Of a DNA stretch of 64,000 nt, positions 21,601 to 34,165 are shown in pieces. How positions within the stretch are numbered: position 1 is the first letter of the stretch; every line of letters begins with the position of its first letter. The translations under genes were made by a program, and so were the position numbers. Location of the stretch: NCBI GenBank assembly GCA_942486035.1, contig CALNXK010000072.1:933501-997500 (forward strand), in the 5' to 3' direction. The DNA comes from Porites lobata (lineage: Eukaryota > Cnidaria > Anthozoa > Scleractinia > Poritidae). Under the pieces are notes generated by a model. It saw only the letters and a program-made list of their open reading frames with translations. It searched no databases and was not told where the DNA came from.

Positions 21601-24600
21601 TGTATCAAATAGCCATGTATACCTATGTATAGCCATGTATACCCATGAAATACCATGTATTGCCATGTATACCCATGTATAGCCATGTATACCTATGTAA
21701 TGCCATGTATTCCCATGTATTACCATGTATAGCCATGTATTGCCATGTATACCCATTAACACCCATGCATACTTATGTAACGCCATATATTACCATGTAT
21801 AGCCATGTATAGCCATGTAATGCCATGTAATGCCATGTATAGCCATGTATTACCATGTGTAGCCATCTATTGCCATGTATTACCATGTATTGCCATATAT
21901 TACCACGTATAGCCATGTATAGCCATGTAATGCCATGTATAGCCATGTATTACCATGTATAGCCATGTATACCCATGTATAGCCATGTATTGCCATGTAT
22001 AGCCATGTATACATATGTAATGCCATATATTGCCGTGTATTACCATGCATAGCCATGTATTGCCATGTATTACCATGTATCGCCATGTATCACCATGTAT
22101 AGCCATGTATTATCATGTATCGCCATGTATCACCATGTATAGCCATGTATACCCATGTATTGCCATGTATAGCCATGTATACTTATGTAATGCCATATAT
22201 TGCCATGTATTGCTATGTATTACCATGCATAGCCATGTATACCCATGTATACCCATGTAATGCCATGTATTGCCATGTATTACTATGTATAGCCATGTAT
22301 CACCATCTATAGCCATGTATAGCCATATATACCCATGTAATGCCATGTATTGCCATGTATTACCATGTATTACCATGTATATCCATGTAATACCATGTAT
22401 TGCCATGTATTACCATGTATACCCATGTATAGCCATGTAATGCAATGTATAGCCATGTATAGTTATGTATTACCATGTATAGCCATGTATTGCCATGTAT
22501 TACCATGTATCGCCATGTATCACCATGTATAGCCATGTATAGCCATGTATACCCATGTATTGCCATGTATAGCCATGTATACTTATGTAATGCCATATAT
22601 TGCCATGTATTGCCATGTATTACCATGCATAGCCATGTATACCCATGTATACCCATGTAATGCCATGTATTGCCATGTATTACTATGTATAGCCATGTAT
22701 CACCATCTATAGCCATGTATAGCCATATATACCCATGTAATGCCATGTATTGCCATGTATTACCATGTATTACCATGTATACCCATGTAATACCATGTAT
22801 TGCCATGTATTACCATGTATACCCATGTATAGCCATGTAATGCAATGTATAGCCATGTATAGTTATGTATTACCATGTATAGCCATGTATTGCCATGTAT
22901 TACCATGTATCGCCATGTATCACGATGTATAGCCATGCAATGCCATGTATTACCATGTATTACCATGTATACCCATGTAATACCATGTATTGCCATGTAT
23001 TACCATCTATAGCCATGTATAGCCATGTAATGCCATGTATTACCATGTATAGCCATGTATAGCCACGTAATGTTATGTATACCCATGTATAGCCATGTAC
23101 AGCCATATATACCCATGTAATGCCATGTATTACCATGTATACCCATGTATCACCATGTATAGCCATGTATACCTATGTAATGCCATGTATTGCCATGTAT
23201 TACCATGTATAGCCATGTATTACCATGCATTACCATGTATTGCCATGTATTACCATGTATAGCCATGTATACCTATGTAATGCCATGTATTGCCATGTAT
23301 TACCATGTATAGCCATGTATTACCATGTATTACCATGTATTGCCATGTATTACCATGTATCGCCATGTATCACCATGTATAGCCATGTATAGCCATGTAA
23401 TGCCATGTATTGCCATGTATTACAATGTATACCCATGTAATACCATGTATTGCCATGTATTACCATGTATAACCATGTATAGCCATGTAATGCCATGTAT
23501 AGCCATGTATTATTATCTATAGCCATGTATAGCCATGTAATGCCATGTATTACCATGTATAGCCATGTATAGCCATGTAATGTTATGTATACCCATGTAT
23601 AGCCATGTATAGCCATATATACCCATGTAATGCCATGTACTACCATGTATACCTATGTATCACCATGTAGAGCCATGTATACCTATGTAATGCCATGTAT
23701 TGCCATCTATTACCATGTATAGCCATGTATTACCATGTATTGTCATGTATTACCATGTATAGCCATGTAATACCATGTATTACCATGTATAGCCATGTAT
23801 AGCCATGTATAGCCATGTATTACCAAGTGTAGGCAAGTATTGCCATGTATTACCATGTATTGTCATATATTACCATGTATAGCCATTTATAGCCATGTAA
23901 TGCCATGTATAGCCATGTATTATGTATAGCCATGTATAGCCATGTAATGCCATGTATTACCATGTATAGCCATGTATAGCCATGTAATGTTATATATACC
24001 CATGTATAGCCATGTATAGCGCCATATATACCCATGTAATGCCATGTATTACCATGTATAGCCATGTATACCCATGTATATGCCATGTATTACCATGTAT
24101 ATTGCCATGTATTACCATGTATAGCCATGTATACCTATGTATACCCATGCCATGTATGTATTACCATGTATTGCCATGTATGTAGCCATGTATTGCCATG
24201 TATTACCATGTGCAATGTATTGCCATGTACCATGTAATGCCATGTATACCATGTATGTATATATGTATATGCCATGTATAGCCATGTATTACCATGTAAG
24301 CCATGTATAGCCATGTATACCCATGTAATGCCCATGTATTACCATGTATAGCCATGTATCACCACCATGTATTGCCATGTATTATTGCCATGTATTGCCC
24401 ATGTATACCATGTATATATGCCATGTATATTGCCATGTATTACCATGTATTACCATGTATATAGCCATGTATACCCATGTAATGCCATGTATACCCATGT
24501 AATACCATGTATGTATATTGCCATGTATTACCATGTATAGCCATGTATACCACCCATGTAATGCCATGTATAGCCATGCCATGTATATGCCATGTATTAC

Positions 24601-26812
24601 CATGTATAGCCATGTATTACCATGTATAGCCATGTATAGCCATGTAATGCCATGTATAGCCTTGTATTACCATGTGCCATGTATTACCATGTATAGCCAT
24701 GTATAGCCATGTATTGCCATGTATTAGCCATGTATTACCCATGTATAGCCATGTATTGCCATGTACAGCCATGTATTACCATGTATAGCCATGTATAGCC
24801 ATGTATTGCCATGTATTGCCATGTATCCATGTATTACCATGTAGCCATGTATTACCATGTATTGCCATGTATTACCATGTATTACCATGTATATATGCCA
24901 TGTATTACCATGTATAGCCATGTATTACCATGTATGCCATGTATTACCATGTATAGCCATATAGCCATGTATGTATGCCATGTATGTACCATGTATTGCC
25001 ATGTATACCCATGTATGCCATGTATTTGCCATGTATACCCATGTATTGCCATGTATTACCATGTATAGCCATGTATTACCATCTATTGCCATGTATAGCC
25101 CCATATAATGCCATGTATAGCCATGTATTGCCATGTATTGCCATGTATTGCCATGTATTGCCATGTATTACTATGTATTACCATGTATTGCCATGTATTA
25201 CCATGTATTACCATGTATAGCCATTTATAGCCTTGTATAGCCATGTATTGCCATGTATTACGACGTATTGCCACGTATTACCATGTATACCCATGTATCG
25301 CCATGTATCACCATGTATAGCCATGAATAGCAATGTATACGTATGTAATGCCATGTATTGCCATGTATTACCATGCACAGCCATGTATAGCCATGTATAC
25401 CCACGTAATGCCATGTATAGCCATGTATTACCATGTATCGCCATGTATCACCATGTATAGCCATGTATTGCCATGTATTACCATGTATTGCCATGTATTA
25501 CCATGTATTACCATGTATACTCATGTAATACCATGTATTGTCATGTATTACCATGTATAGCCATGTATACCCACGTAATGCCATGTATAGCCATGTATTA
25601 CCATGTATAGCCATGTATTGCCATGTATTACCATGTATAGCCATTTATAGCAATGTAATGTTATGTATAGCTATGTATAGCCATGTAATGCCATGCATTA
25701 CCATGTATAGCCATGTATAGCCATGTAATGTTATGAATAGCCATGTATTACAATGTATATCCATGTATTGCCATGTACAGCCATGTATTACCATGTATTG
25801 CCATGTATTACCATGTATTACCATGTATTGCCATGTATTACCATGTATACCCATGTAATACCATGTATTGTCATGTATTACCATGTATAGCCATGTATAG
25901 CCATGTAATGCCATGTATAGCCATGTATACCCACGTAATGCCATGTATAGCCATGTATTGCCATGTATTACCATGTGTGGCCATGTATTACCATGTATAG
26001 CCATTTATAGCAATGTAATGTTATGTATAGCCATGTATAGCCATGTAATGCCATGCATTACCATGTATAGCCATGTATAGCCATGTATTACAATGTATAT
26101 CCATGTATTGCCATGTACAGCCATGTATTACCATGTATTGCCATGTATTACCATGTATACCCATGTATTGCCATACATACCCATGTATTGCCGTGTATTA
26201 CCATATATAGCCATGTATAGCCATGTATACCTGTGTAATGCCATGTATTGCCATGAATTACCATGTATAGCAGTGTATTGCCATGTATTTCCATGTATTG
26301 CCATGTATTACCATGTATCGCCATGTATCACCATGTATAGCCATGTATACCCATGTAATGCCATGTATTACCATGTATAGCCTTGTATACCCATGTAATG
26401 CCATGTATTACCATGTATAGCCATGTATACCCATGTAATGCTATGTATTGCCATGTATTACCATTTATAGCCATATATAGCCATGTATTGCCATGTATTA
26501 CCATGTATCGCCATGTATTACCATGTGCTGCCATGTATCGCCATGTATTACCATGTATTACTTTGTATTACCATGTTTTGTCATGTATTACTATGTATTA
26601 CGATGCATTACTATGTTTTGCCATGTATAGCGATGTATTGTTATGTACTGCCATGTATAGCCGTGTACTGTCATGTACAGCCATGTACTCCCATGTATTA
26701 CATGTATTGACATGTACTGCGTGTATAGCCATGTATTGCTATGTAGTGCTATTAAATAATTACTCTGTATTGCTATGTATTGCCAAGTGTGGCCATGTAT
26801 TTACTATGTATG
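21601..26812. repeat. Decamer minisatellite, consensus TRCCATGTAT, ~5.2 kb
   Basis: About 520 units of ten bases; the variable first two positions are AG, TG, TA, AC, or a variant giving GTAATGCC. Because ten is not a multiple of three, each reading frame cycles through the same three phases and few phases create stops. That explains the long frames on both strands (MAIHGNTWLYM-type on minus, YCHVLPCIAMYYH-type on plus). Higher-order structure exists: the variant TGCAATGTAT followed by AGTTATGTAT recurs exactly 400 bases apart (22441 and 22841). The decamer register slips many times between 23921 and 25110. It is not CRISPR: there are no spacers. Confidence 0.95.
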
Positions 26813-27840
26813 TCTTAAGTTGGATTAAAGTCTTTTTTTTGTCTGTTACATAGTTCAGGGGTAGGCCAACAAAAGGCTCTTTTTCCGAATGAAAATATAG
26901 TTTTTTGGGGAGGGCAACGTTCTTTCAGGATTGTAAACGGATACTAGTTGACAAAGATATTCAAGTGCCATTCGTCACTTTAGAAAATACCCTCGTTGAA
27001 AGTCAGTTAAGAACTTATTGGTCCCGAAGAGCAGGGATCTCGCCCATAAGGCGAAATTCCGAGGAAGCACTCTATTAGCTCGCCCGTTTATTACGGAAAG
27101 TATTTACAGTTGTTATTTATAGTCAGTATACCAGAAAAAAATATCGATTTCTTTTATAGATAGGGGCCGCAGGGGATAGGGGGTTAACGTTTTCTTTTGT
27201 TCGCGCCCGTAGTTAAGAGAACTCATGAGGATCGAGGCCATATACTATACATTAAATATATATATATATATTTTTTAGCCGATATTGGCGTTTCGAAAAC
27301 ATCCATTTTTCCGCACGTTGCAGAACTATCAATTCCTGTACTGACTGGAAGTGACTCGCTGAAAACATAAATAAATGCGTGGAGAAGATGGCTGTGAGGG
27401 GAGGGTTAAGTCCACCACCAGGACCAATGAATCAAATACACTATTGTCACAGTATTGTCAAACATACCTCCCTAGATTCTATTAATAAATTGATTATTCA
27501 GTTGAAAAATGAGTCCCTTAGTCGTTCCCTCTTATAGTGTTAAATTCAAATCGGCATTCGTACATGCGTAAAGAACAGTGAATATTTCAAGAAAACATCA
27601 ATTCAGAACCCCTTTATTTGAAAAGATTTATAACAATTTTAAAGGCATAGAATTTATTTAAAAATTCAGGACAACTAAGCCGGCCAAAATTTCATGACTG
27701 ACTCGCCGTAAATTCACAGTATGCAAGATTGCAAAAATAAATCTGAAATCTGAAAATAGGATTTCCTATAGTCTCAAGCTAGCAAAATACCGTAATATTC
27801 AGAAAAGAAGACCCTCAATTTATAAACCAATCCTATTTTT
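26813..27840. other. Interior of the 7.7-kb element, no gene seen
   Basis: Sequence of ordinary composition with a (TA)n tract at 27257-27272. No transposase motif is visible in any frame. Confidence 0.4.
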
Positions 27841-27970
27841 AATGGCATTACATGGTAATGCATGGCAATACATGATAATACATGGCCATACATGGCAATA
27901 CATGGTAATAGATGGCGATACATGGCAGTAATTGGCTATACATGGCAATACATGGAAAGACAAGGAAATA

Positions 27971-27991
27971 CTTAACAATTATTCCACGAGG

Positions 27992-28030
<39 letters not shown>

Positions 28031-28978
28031 ATAGCGCCGAGTTGGCTATGATCATTTCATATCCAACAAGCCGGAGTGGAATAATTGTTTTATTAAAAAC
28101 GCCCACAAAATCTCGTTGAATCGCCCCGACTAGAACAAACCGGAAAAGACAAGGGACTTCCGCTATTGACATGTCACACGTCTATCAAAACTGTCAACGC
28201 GCGAACGGGCTGGCCTAGACTGCATGAATGAAAAATCAAAACATTGTACGATGAACATTAGTTTTTTAAAAACTCATCGTGATTCTAGGATTTTACACAG
28301 CAGAACAGCTTAAAAAACCCGGCAGATAATGTGAAGGAAAGGAATTTTTAAGTGACAGCCGTCGAAATTACTTTGGATTTGGATTTTCGGTGCAGTTATA
28401 AGTAAGAACAACGGAGAAAAACTACTGGTATTACCTCGTCGCTTGTTATGAAGTTGTTTGAAGCCACAAGCTGGTTTTGCTGAACGAGAAAAGAAGTTAT
28501 ACTGCCGCCTCCATTGCTCTAATGAATGGCTGCATAGCCTGTATTTGTAGCTGGTTACTTGTGATTTATATTCTTGATGTTGGATAAACAAGCTGCAGTT
28601 ATCTATCGGCGAGTGACTCGATCGGCGAATGGCTTCGCGATCATGAAGAAACAACACTTGTCTTCTTTCGTAGCTGGTCAAGGTACTTTAGTTCCATGTG
28701 TTTTTCGACAAACTTTCAAACAAGCTCTTGTGGCTTTTTGTTTGTTTTTGTCATTTTTCTTTCGTTGAAATTGCATTTCTAGTATTCTAAGAAATGAATT
28801 AAAACGATTTGCTTCGGGCGCCGTTCTATCCTTCGCGAAAAAAAATCTCAGTTAGCTTCCAATTTTAAACTGACGCGTACACCGACCATATATGGAGAGC
28901 ATGGTATATTAGCTCATATACCATAAAGGCTAAGCCAATCAAAATGCTAGAATTGCATTATCCAATGATTCAGTTTTT
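27971..28978. mobile_element. Foldback MITE with AACAATTATTCCAC hairpin, nested in the decamer element
   Basis: 27974-28091 forms a hairpin: AACAATTATTCCACGAGG, GTTGGATATGA and GTTGGC on the left pair with TCATATCCAAC and GTGGAATAATTGTT on the right. Sequence to about 28978 (ending ATTCAGTTTTTAATAA) looks like the rest of the same element; that right limit is a guess. It contains the minus frame 28310-28681 (123 codons), which has no recognisable domain. Confidence 0.5.
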
Positions 28979-29330
28979 AATAAATGGCTATATACATGGC
29001 AGTACATGGTTATAAATGACGATACATGGCAATACACGGCTATAAATGGTAATACAGGCAATACATGGTAATACATAGTTATACATGGCAATACATGGCA
29101 TTAAATAACTATGCATGTCATTACATGGCTATACATGGCTGTACATGACATTACATGGGTATACATGGTAATACATGGCTATATATGGCTATACATGACA
29201 TTACATGGGTATACATGTCAATACATTATTTTAAATGCATTCTTGATACACTTTAATAACCCTACTTAAAGTACCTACCCTTGAAAACTAGTAACTTGCC
29301 AGTGGATAACTTCAAAAAATACTTGTCCTT

Positions 29331-29650
29331 GATGGGTCGACACCTGAGCCCGCGATACGGTCAAGTAGTACTGGTCAGCGGGTGCCCTGTTTTGACAGTT
29401 GCCATTGATCAATACATTGATGTCCAATATGTGTGCATTATCGACTGAATTATCAGTTTTCCTGTGCTCCCAAGCTAGAAAGTATGAGATTGAACATCGT
29501 TCGCGATCCAGTAAAACAATTATCTGGTCAGCGGACAGCTTCCAAATAAATAATGTCACCTCGATGAGTTGACACATGAGCCCGCCATATGGTCATGGGA
29601 TACTGGTCAGTGACTATCCTGTTTTGACAGCTGTCAATTGACCATATTGT
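29331..29650. repeat. Two diverged ~87-bp repeats 232 bp apart
   Basis: GATGGGTCGACACCTGAGCC at 29331 and GATGAGTTGACACATGAGCC at 29563 each continue through TACTGGTCAG and CCTGTTTTGACAG. This is a direct duplication inside a dispersed repeat; no gene is recognised. Confidence 0.6.
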
Positions 29651-29939
29651 GAACGTCCTATATAAAAGATGTGGACTTGCCAAGACAGGCGTAAGACACC
29701 CCTCCCTTCCTTTTGATAGTCTCCCCTACCCCACCCGTACAATCCGTAGACGCGTACGAGCCCCGCTATAAATATATACACGCAGGACGTGGCTGATGCA
29801 AGCGTGAATAACTGTTGTAAGCTGAAGCTTGTATTTTCGGAAAAGCGTCTTTAGTTTTCGGACAGACGGTATTTTGAAATCAGATTGGGATTTTATATCA
29901 AACTGAAAGTTTCCCGACAGACAAGCCGTGATCGAGTCA

Positions 29940-30413
29940 ACGGCCGTCGTGTACGAACACACGAAAGGAACTCATAAGATGTGTTCGCCGATTGGGCACA
30001 ATAATACAAAGCATCGTTTGTGCCCAATCAGGAGCCGGCACCCGCTTGAATTTTTGGAAATGGTCCGGTGAGAGTCGGTACCCAGGGGCTCTTCCGCCCT
30101 TACTTGAAAACTTTCGTCCCGCCTTTTCTCCCGAGCCGACTCACTGCCCCTGGGTCTCCGGGGATGGATAAACCGGGCTCAAGTTACTTAACGGGCAAGC
30201 TTAGGCAAGCCTATTGTGCCTGTTAAGGAAGATTCTCATTAGTAAAACCTATACCGAATTAGTATGCAGGAAGACACTGACTAGGCACTTAATTAGTATG
30301 GAGGAACGCAATTCTTTGTTAGGTTAAAAACAATGGGTGACGTCATAGACTATCCCTAAAGCGACTATCCCTAAACTATCCTTAGCTATCCAACAACGGG
30401 ACTTATCTTGCAA
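29940..30413. repeat. Right, inverted, uninterrupted copy of the 10016-13215 repeat
   Basis: The reverse complement of 10016-10270 joined to 12986-13215. It contains CTGCCCCTGGGTCTCCGG (30147-30164), the MULE-like end motif, and the small palindrome TGCCCAATC...GATTGGGCAC around an AATACAAAGCAT centre (29990-30035). It provides the empty-site reference for the 2.7-kb foldback element. Confidence 0.8.
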
Positions 30414-30997
30414 CAAAGAAGACTACTTGTATCCCGATAATCCGGGCGCCAGCTAAATCTGGGCGAAAATAAATTAAACCAGACGTTTGACTGAAGTGAA
30501 CTTTGGTTATTGGGACACTAACCCACATTCTTGACGGTGTCTGCGATGGTAGAAGCTGACTGTTCTTTAAAACGATTTAAATTACAGAAGACAACTGTTT
30601 TACGGAGTGCTAGCTGAATACAGTACGTGTGCGCTCGTAAGCTATTCGTCAAGATTCAATGGTCGTCCGGTGTTATTTCTATTTTTGTGAGTTTGGTGGG
30701 GGGAGGGGTTCGAACGCCTGAAAAGTAAAAAAGACGTACTTTATTGAATGTCAATATATGCAACTCAAAAGTGGAAGAAATAAGGGCACTGTTTTTTTTT
30801 TTCTTCTCCTGCCAGAGCAGGACCGCCATTTTATTTGTTCATTCGAGAGGCGTGCAGGTCCAGCCGTTTGCAGCTAAAACTTCTTTCGCATCAATTGAAA
30901 TCCAAAAATAATGGTTCAGTTTTTTAATTTTAGTTCAAAGACGACAGACGGGGCAATTTGTTTTTGCTTGAAATATCTAAAAGTCGCAGCTGTTCAT

Positions 30998-31034
<37 letters not shown>

Positions 31035-31761
31035 ACAGTTGGTTCCAGCTTCAATAAATCCTATACCAATTGTAGAACATTTTAGGAGAAGCCACCCACA
31101 ATGTAAGAACGTACAGTTACTGACAAGGTGTGTGAGAAGGAAACAACCCAAAGGAAATAACGCGGAGTAAAAATAAAATAACGAACTAAATGCAATTATA
31201 TTTAGGCTTTGAAACTGTATCCTATCTTCTGTTGCAACGGATGGCAAGCATAGAAATAGATCGAAAAAGCTGTTTTAATTCTATGCCCGCAAAAATTACC
31301 CAAAAAATACTATGGTTAGTTCTCCTTGATGAAATGTGTCCGATGTCTTCTTGATATTTCTACATGAGTAGTTTGCGTATGGCTAAAAGGCGCTAAATAA
31401 TGACCTCAGCACAGAATTGACCTAGATCAGCAAAATGTCCTCGTGACATATCCCCCAAGACGCTGAGTATTGGTACGGCTACTTGGATAGATTCCGCAAC
31501 CTCCCGCTCTGTCAAGCGTTCTACTGACTAAGCTAGTCCTGTCGCGATAACGTGCTAGCGGTTATAAACCGACTGTAACTTCTGAAGTGTAAAAAATACT
31601 AAGCTACCAATTATTCCTCATTTGATCTTGGGACTAGAGGCTTTATCTTTGCCTAAAAAGCCCGGCTTACTTTACAGTAACCTTACCTACCCTAGTATTG
31701 TTAACACACAGCTCTAAATTCATTATTTGAACGATGTGTTCTTACAAAATTTCGCTTGCAG
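30414..31761. other. End of intron 1, no gene seen
   Basis: No recognisable coding domain. The intron ends TTTCGCTTGCAG at 31761. Confidence 0.5.
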
Positions 31762-31872
31762 AAAGCTGTATCAATAAATATCCTCATTGTATCAACTGGG
31801 CCCAAAAAGGAGAATGCAAAAAGAACAGTCTCTTCATGATGGCAAACTGCCGACGCAGCTGCGCAAACTGTG
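31762..31872 (+). CDS. ShK-repeat secreted protein, exon 2: ShK domain 1
   Basis: A 111-base exon between a TTGCAG acceptor and a G|GTAAGT donor, phase 1 at both sides. It encodes one ShKT domain with cysteine spacing C-x6-C-x8-C-x10-C-x3-C-x2-C, including CINWAQKGECKKN and CRRSCANC. ShKT domains are small disulfide-bonded modules found in potassium-channel-blocking anemone peptides and in many secreted or matrix proteins. The two positions matching the Lys-Tyr channel-blocking pair of anemone ShK are Leu-Phe here, arguing for a structural or binding role. With exon 1 the junction codon is AAA (Lys). Confidence 0.9.
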
Positions 31873-32494
31873 GTAAGTACGGTGGCCCACACGTGCAACG
31901 GCAAAAATGAAAAAGTCGCGCAAACCAAATTTCAACTGACAACCAAACAAAACAAATTAGCAGCAAAATGAAACGTCACGGCCAAATAAAATTAACTCAC
32001 GGAAAAATGCAATCAACTCACAGCAAAACAAAATCTTCTTCAGCTCGAGGCAAAAATTATAAACTTATACGAATCGTCAGCGGCTGGACACTTCAACTCC
32101 CATAGGGAGTTACGCGTGCTTGCATCTAGCAAAATGGCCGCGAACCAAAGCGATATGTTACGACATGATAAGAGAATCACCTCGTATTCGGAGCCCTGCC
32201 TGAGGTAATATTTCAAAGCGATTTCTGCACTGTCAAGAGTTATCGCTAAATAACACAGTATTCCTCTGACTGACATTCGCAGTTCACAGATCCTCAAGGC
32301 GTTCAGTACGCTTTGGTTCGACGCCATTTTGCTATAGGCAAAGCGTGCAACAAATTATGCTATTATTTGTTTATACTACTAATAAGAACATATTTTTTTG
32401 TTGAGACATTCTAGAATGTACAATTACTTTTCCAGAAGAGAGTCAATGTAGCGCTACAGGCGACCATTGAGACGTTGTATGGGAATTAAAATAC

Positions 32495-32715
32495 TGAGGC
32501 CTGCGAAGGCTAAATATCATTACATTTTACCTTCTTATATAAAATAAATAAAGGAGACTTTCCTTTGATCTATTCCTGTAGTTTTTTGGTGTGAATTCAT
32601 AAAGTCCACTAAATCGATTAGTTCACACCAAAAAAAACACCGGAAAAGATCAAAGTTCTCCTTTATTTATTTTGTAGAAAAAAGAAAAAATATAATGATA
32701 TTTAGCGTTCGCTAA
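32495..32715. mobile_element. ~220-bp foldback MITE
   Basis: GCTAAATATCATTA, AAATAAATAAAGGAGA and TTTTTTGGTGTGAA on the left pair with TTCACACCAAAAAA, TCTCCTTTATTTATTT and TAATGATATTTAGC on the right. The loop is about 26 bases around 32595-32622. Confidence 0.7.
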
Positions 32716-32817
32716 CCTCTGCCAGCATGTTTAAAAATACGAAGAAATATTCAATCCCAGCCAGTGTGCAAAGGAACTTTGCCAGCCAGCGGTAGCATAA
32801 GACAATCACCGGAACAG

Positions 32818-33125
32818 TTTCACACCAGAACTGGTGTAAAGTTTCGCAGCAAAAGCCAATGGTCGTATGTAGTAAGTAAGGTATTCCCCGTAAAATTTCA
32901 CACCAGAAACTGGTGAAAAGTTTCGCAGCAAAAGCCAGTGGTCGTATGTAGTCAGTCAGGCAATTACCGGCCGCAAAAGTTTCACACAGAACTGGCGCAA
33001 AGTTTCGCAGCGAAAGCCAATGGTCTCAAGTATTCAGTCAGGCAATCACCGTACAAGTTTCACAGCAGAACTAGTGCAAAGTGTTGCAGGAAAAGCCAAT
33101 GGTCGTATACAGTCAGTCCAGAATC
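32818..33125. repeat. Minisatellite, 78-84-bp unit, four copies
   Basis: Copies start at 32818, 32896, 32980 and 33058, each beginning TTTCACA(C)CAGAACTGG and passing through AAAGTTTCGCAGCAAAAGCC, AATGGTCGTATG and AGTCAGTCAGGCAATCACC. Copies differ by substitutions and small indels. The frames 32938-33201 (+) and 33046-33324 (-) are repeat-derived. Confidence 0.8.
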
Positions 33126-34048
33126 TGGACTTTTGACTTCTTGGTCGAAAAGCAAAAGATCCCTCGGAGCTTTTCACCGATTGGTCAAGCAACATATCTG
33201 ACTTCCGCGACTGCGTGAAAGTGTGTAAAAAAATAGTTATTGACGATTTTAAACCCGCACTTTTACTAACTGATGACCATGAAAGATTTGTTGCCGCAGA
33301 ATCAATTCCTATACTTTTGACCACTTCCAGTAAAGTACTGAATTCGGTTGCTCAACTATTGTTTTCAATAAATTACTAATTTGTTTGACGTGACGGTTTG
33401 AACAGAGATACCACTCGGCAATCTTTGATCTGTGATGTTTTCGCTAACGACCACTGAATCAACTTAGCATTCACCTCTTCTGTAAAGTAGATGAATACAT
33501 TTCGATAATAGCCGTCTTCGTGGCCTTTACCTAACCTGATCGCAGGTTAGGTAAGGAGCAATAACTGGACAATCAGAAGAAAATAAAAATTCCAAACAAA
33601 AATATCCTATTCTTCACGAGAAGTGATTTTAAAAAACATACTTTTAATTTGTTTATTTATAGGCCATTTTAACCAGCTCTTTTAACCCTGCTTCGGGCAA
33701 CTCTGTCGGCAGCAGTTCGTCTCTAAGAAAATTTGAAAATACTGTTCACATTTGTGTTTTGTTTTTTGCGAGAACATATATCATAAAGTCTTTTTTATTC
33801 TCTTTTTGCTACTTTGGAAAAAGGGCCTCTCAGACGTTACGCCCGCTGTCAAATTTGAGGTCCTTCAGCCGGAAACATAATTATCAAAAAGTGTAATCTG
33901 AGTCAATGTGTTCGAAGATATCAATAAATTTTACAGAGCTCTTACATTTTATGCGCTTACAAAAAGTTTTAAAAGCGACAAACGCCTCTTCTCAGTCAGA
34001 ACAGACACTGGTGTAAAAGTCAAAGAAAGATACCCGTTCAGGATTTAC
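33126..34048. other. Intron 2 sequence with one small perfect hairpin
   Basis: TTACCTAACCTG (33527-33538) pairs with CAGGTTAGGTAA (33543-33554) across ATCG. Nothing else is recognised. Confidence 0.5.
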
Positions 34049-34165
34049 CCTGTGTAGTATCGTGGGATATTCTTACGAGTCCCGCTGCATTTTGGCGAGC
34101 CCGTAGGGCGAGACAAAATACAAGAGACGAGCAGAAATATCCCACGACACTACACACGAGGCCGT
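34049..34165. mobile_element. Foldback MITE
   Basis: GTGTAGTATCGTGGGATATT on the left pairs with AATATCCCACGACACTACAC on the right; the loop includes GGCGAGCCCGTAGGGCGAG. Confidence 0.65.

Larger units (their letters stand above)
21560..29279. mobile_element. 7.72-kb TIR element with 8-bp target duplication and giant decamer array
   Basis: Forty-base terminal inverted repeats are identical at the two ends: GGTAGGTACTTTAAGTAGGG, 21560 onward, and its complement ending at 29279. CTTGAAAA lies immediately outside both ends (21552-21559 and 29280-29287). Inside the left end the sequence becomes a 5.2-kb array of NNCCATGTAT decamers. Inside the right end (28985-29245) and at 27841-27975 the same decamer occurs in inverse orientation (ATACATGGNN). 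No transposase is recognised in the 26816-28984 interior, so the element appears non-autonomous. It sits in intron 1 of the ShK gene. Confidence 0.88.

Noticed and set aside
21601..26812. CRISPR-like array
   Set aside because: Ten-base units abut directly without unique spacers, the genome is eukaryotic, and no cas genes are present.
21583..26853. Many long open frames on both strands (MAIHGNTW- and CHVLPCIAMY-type proteins)
   Set aside because: They are translations of the decamer array in every phase, with no start context, splice sites or non-repeat domain.
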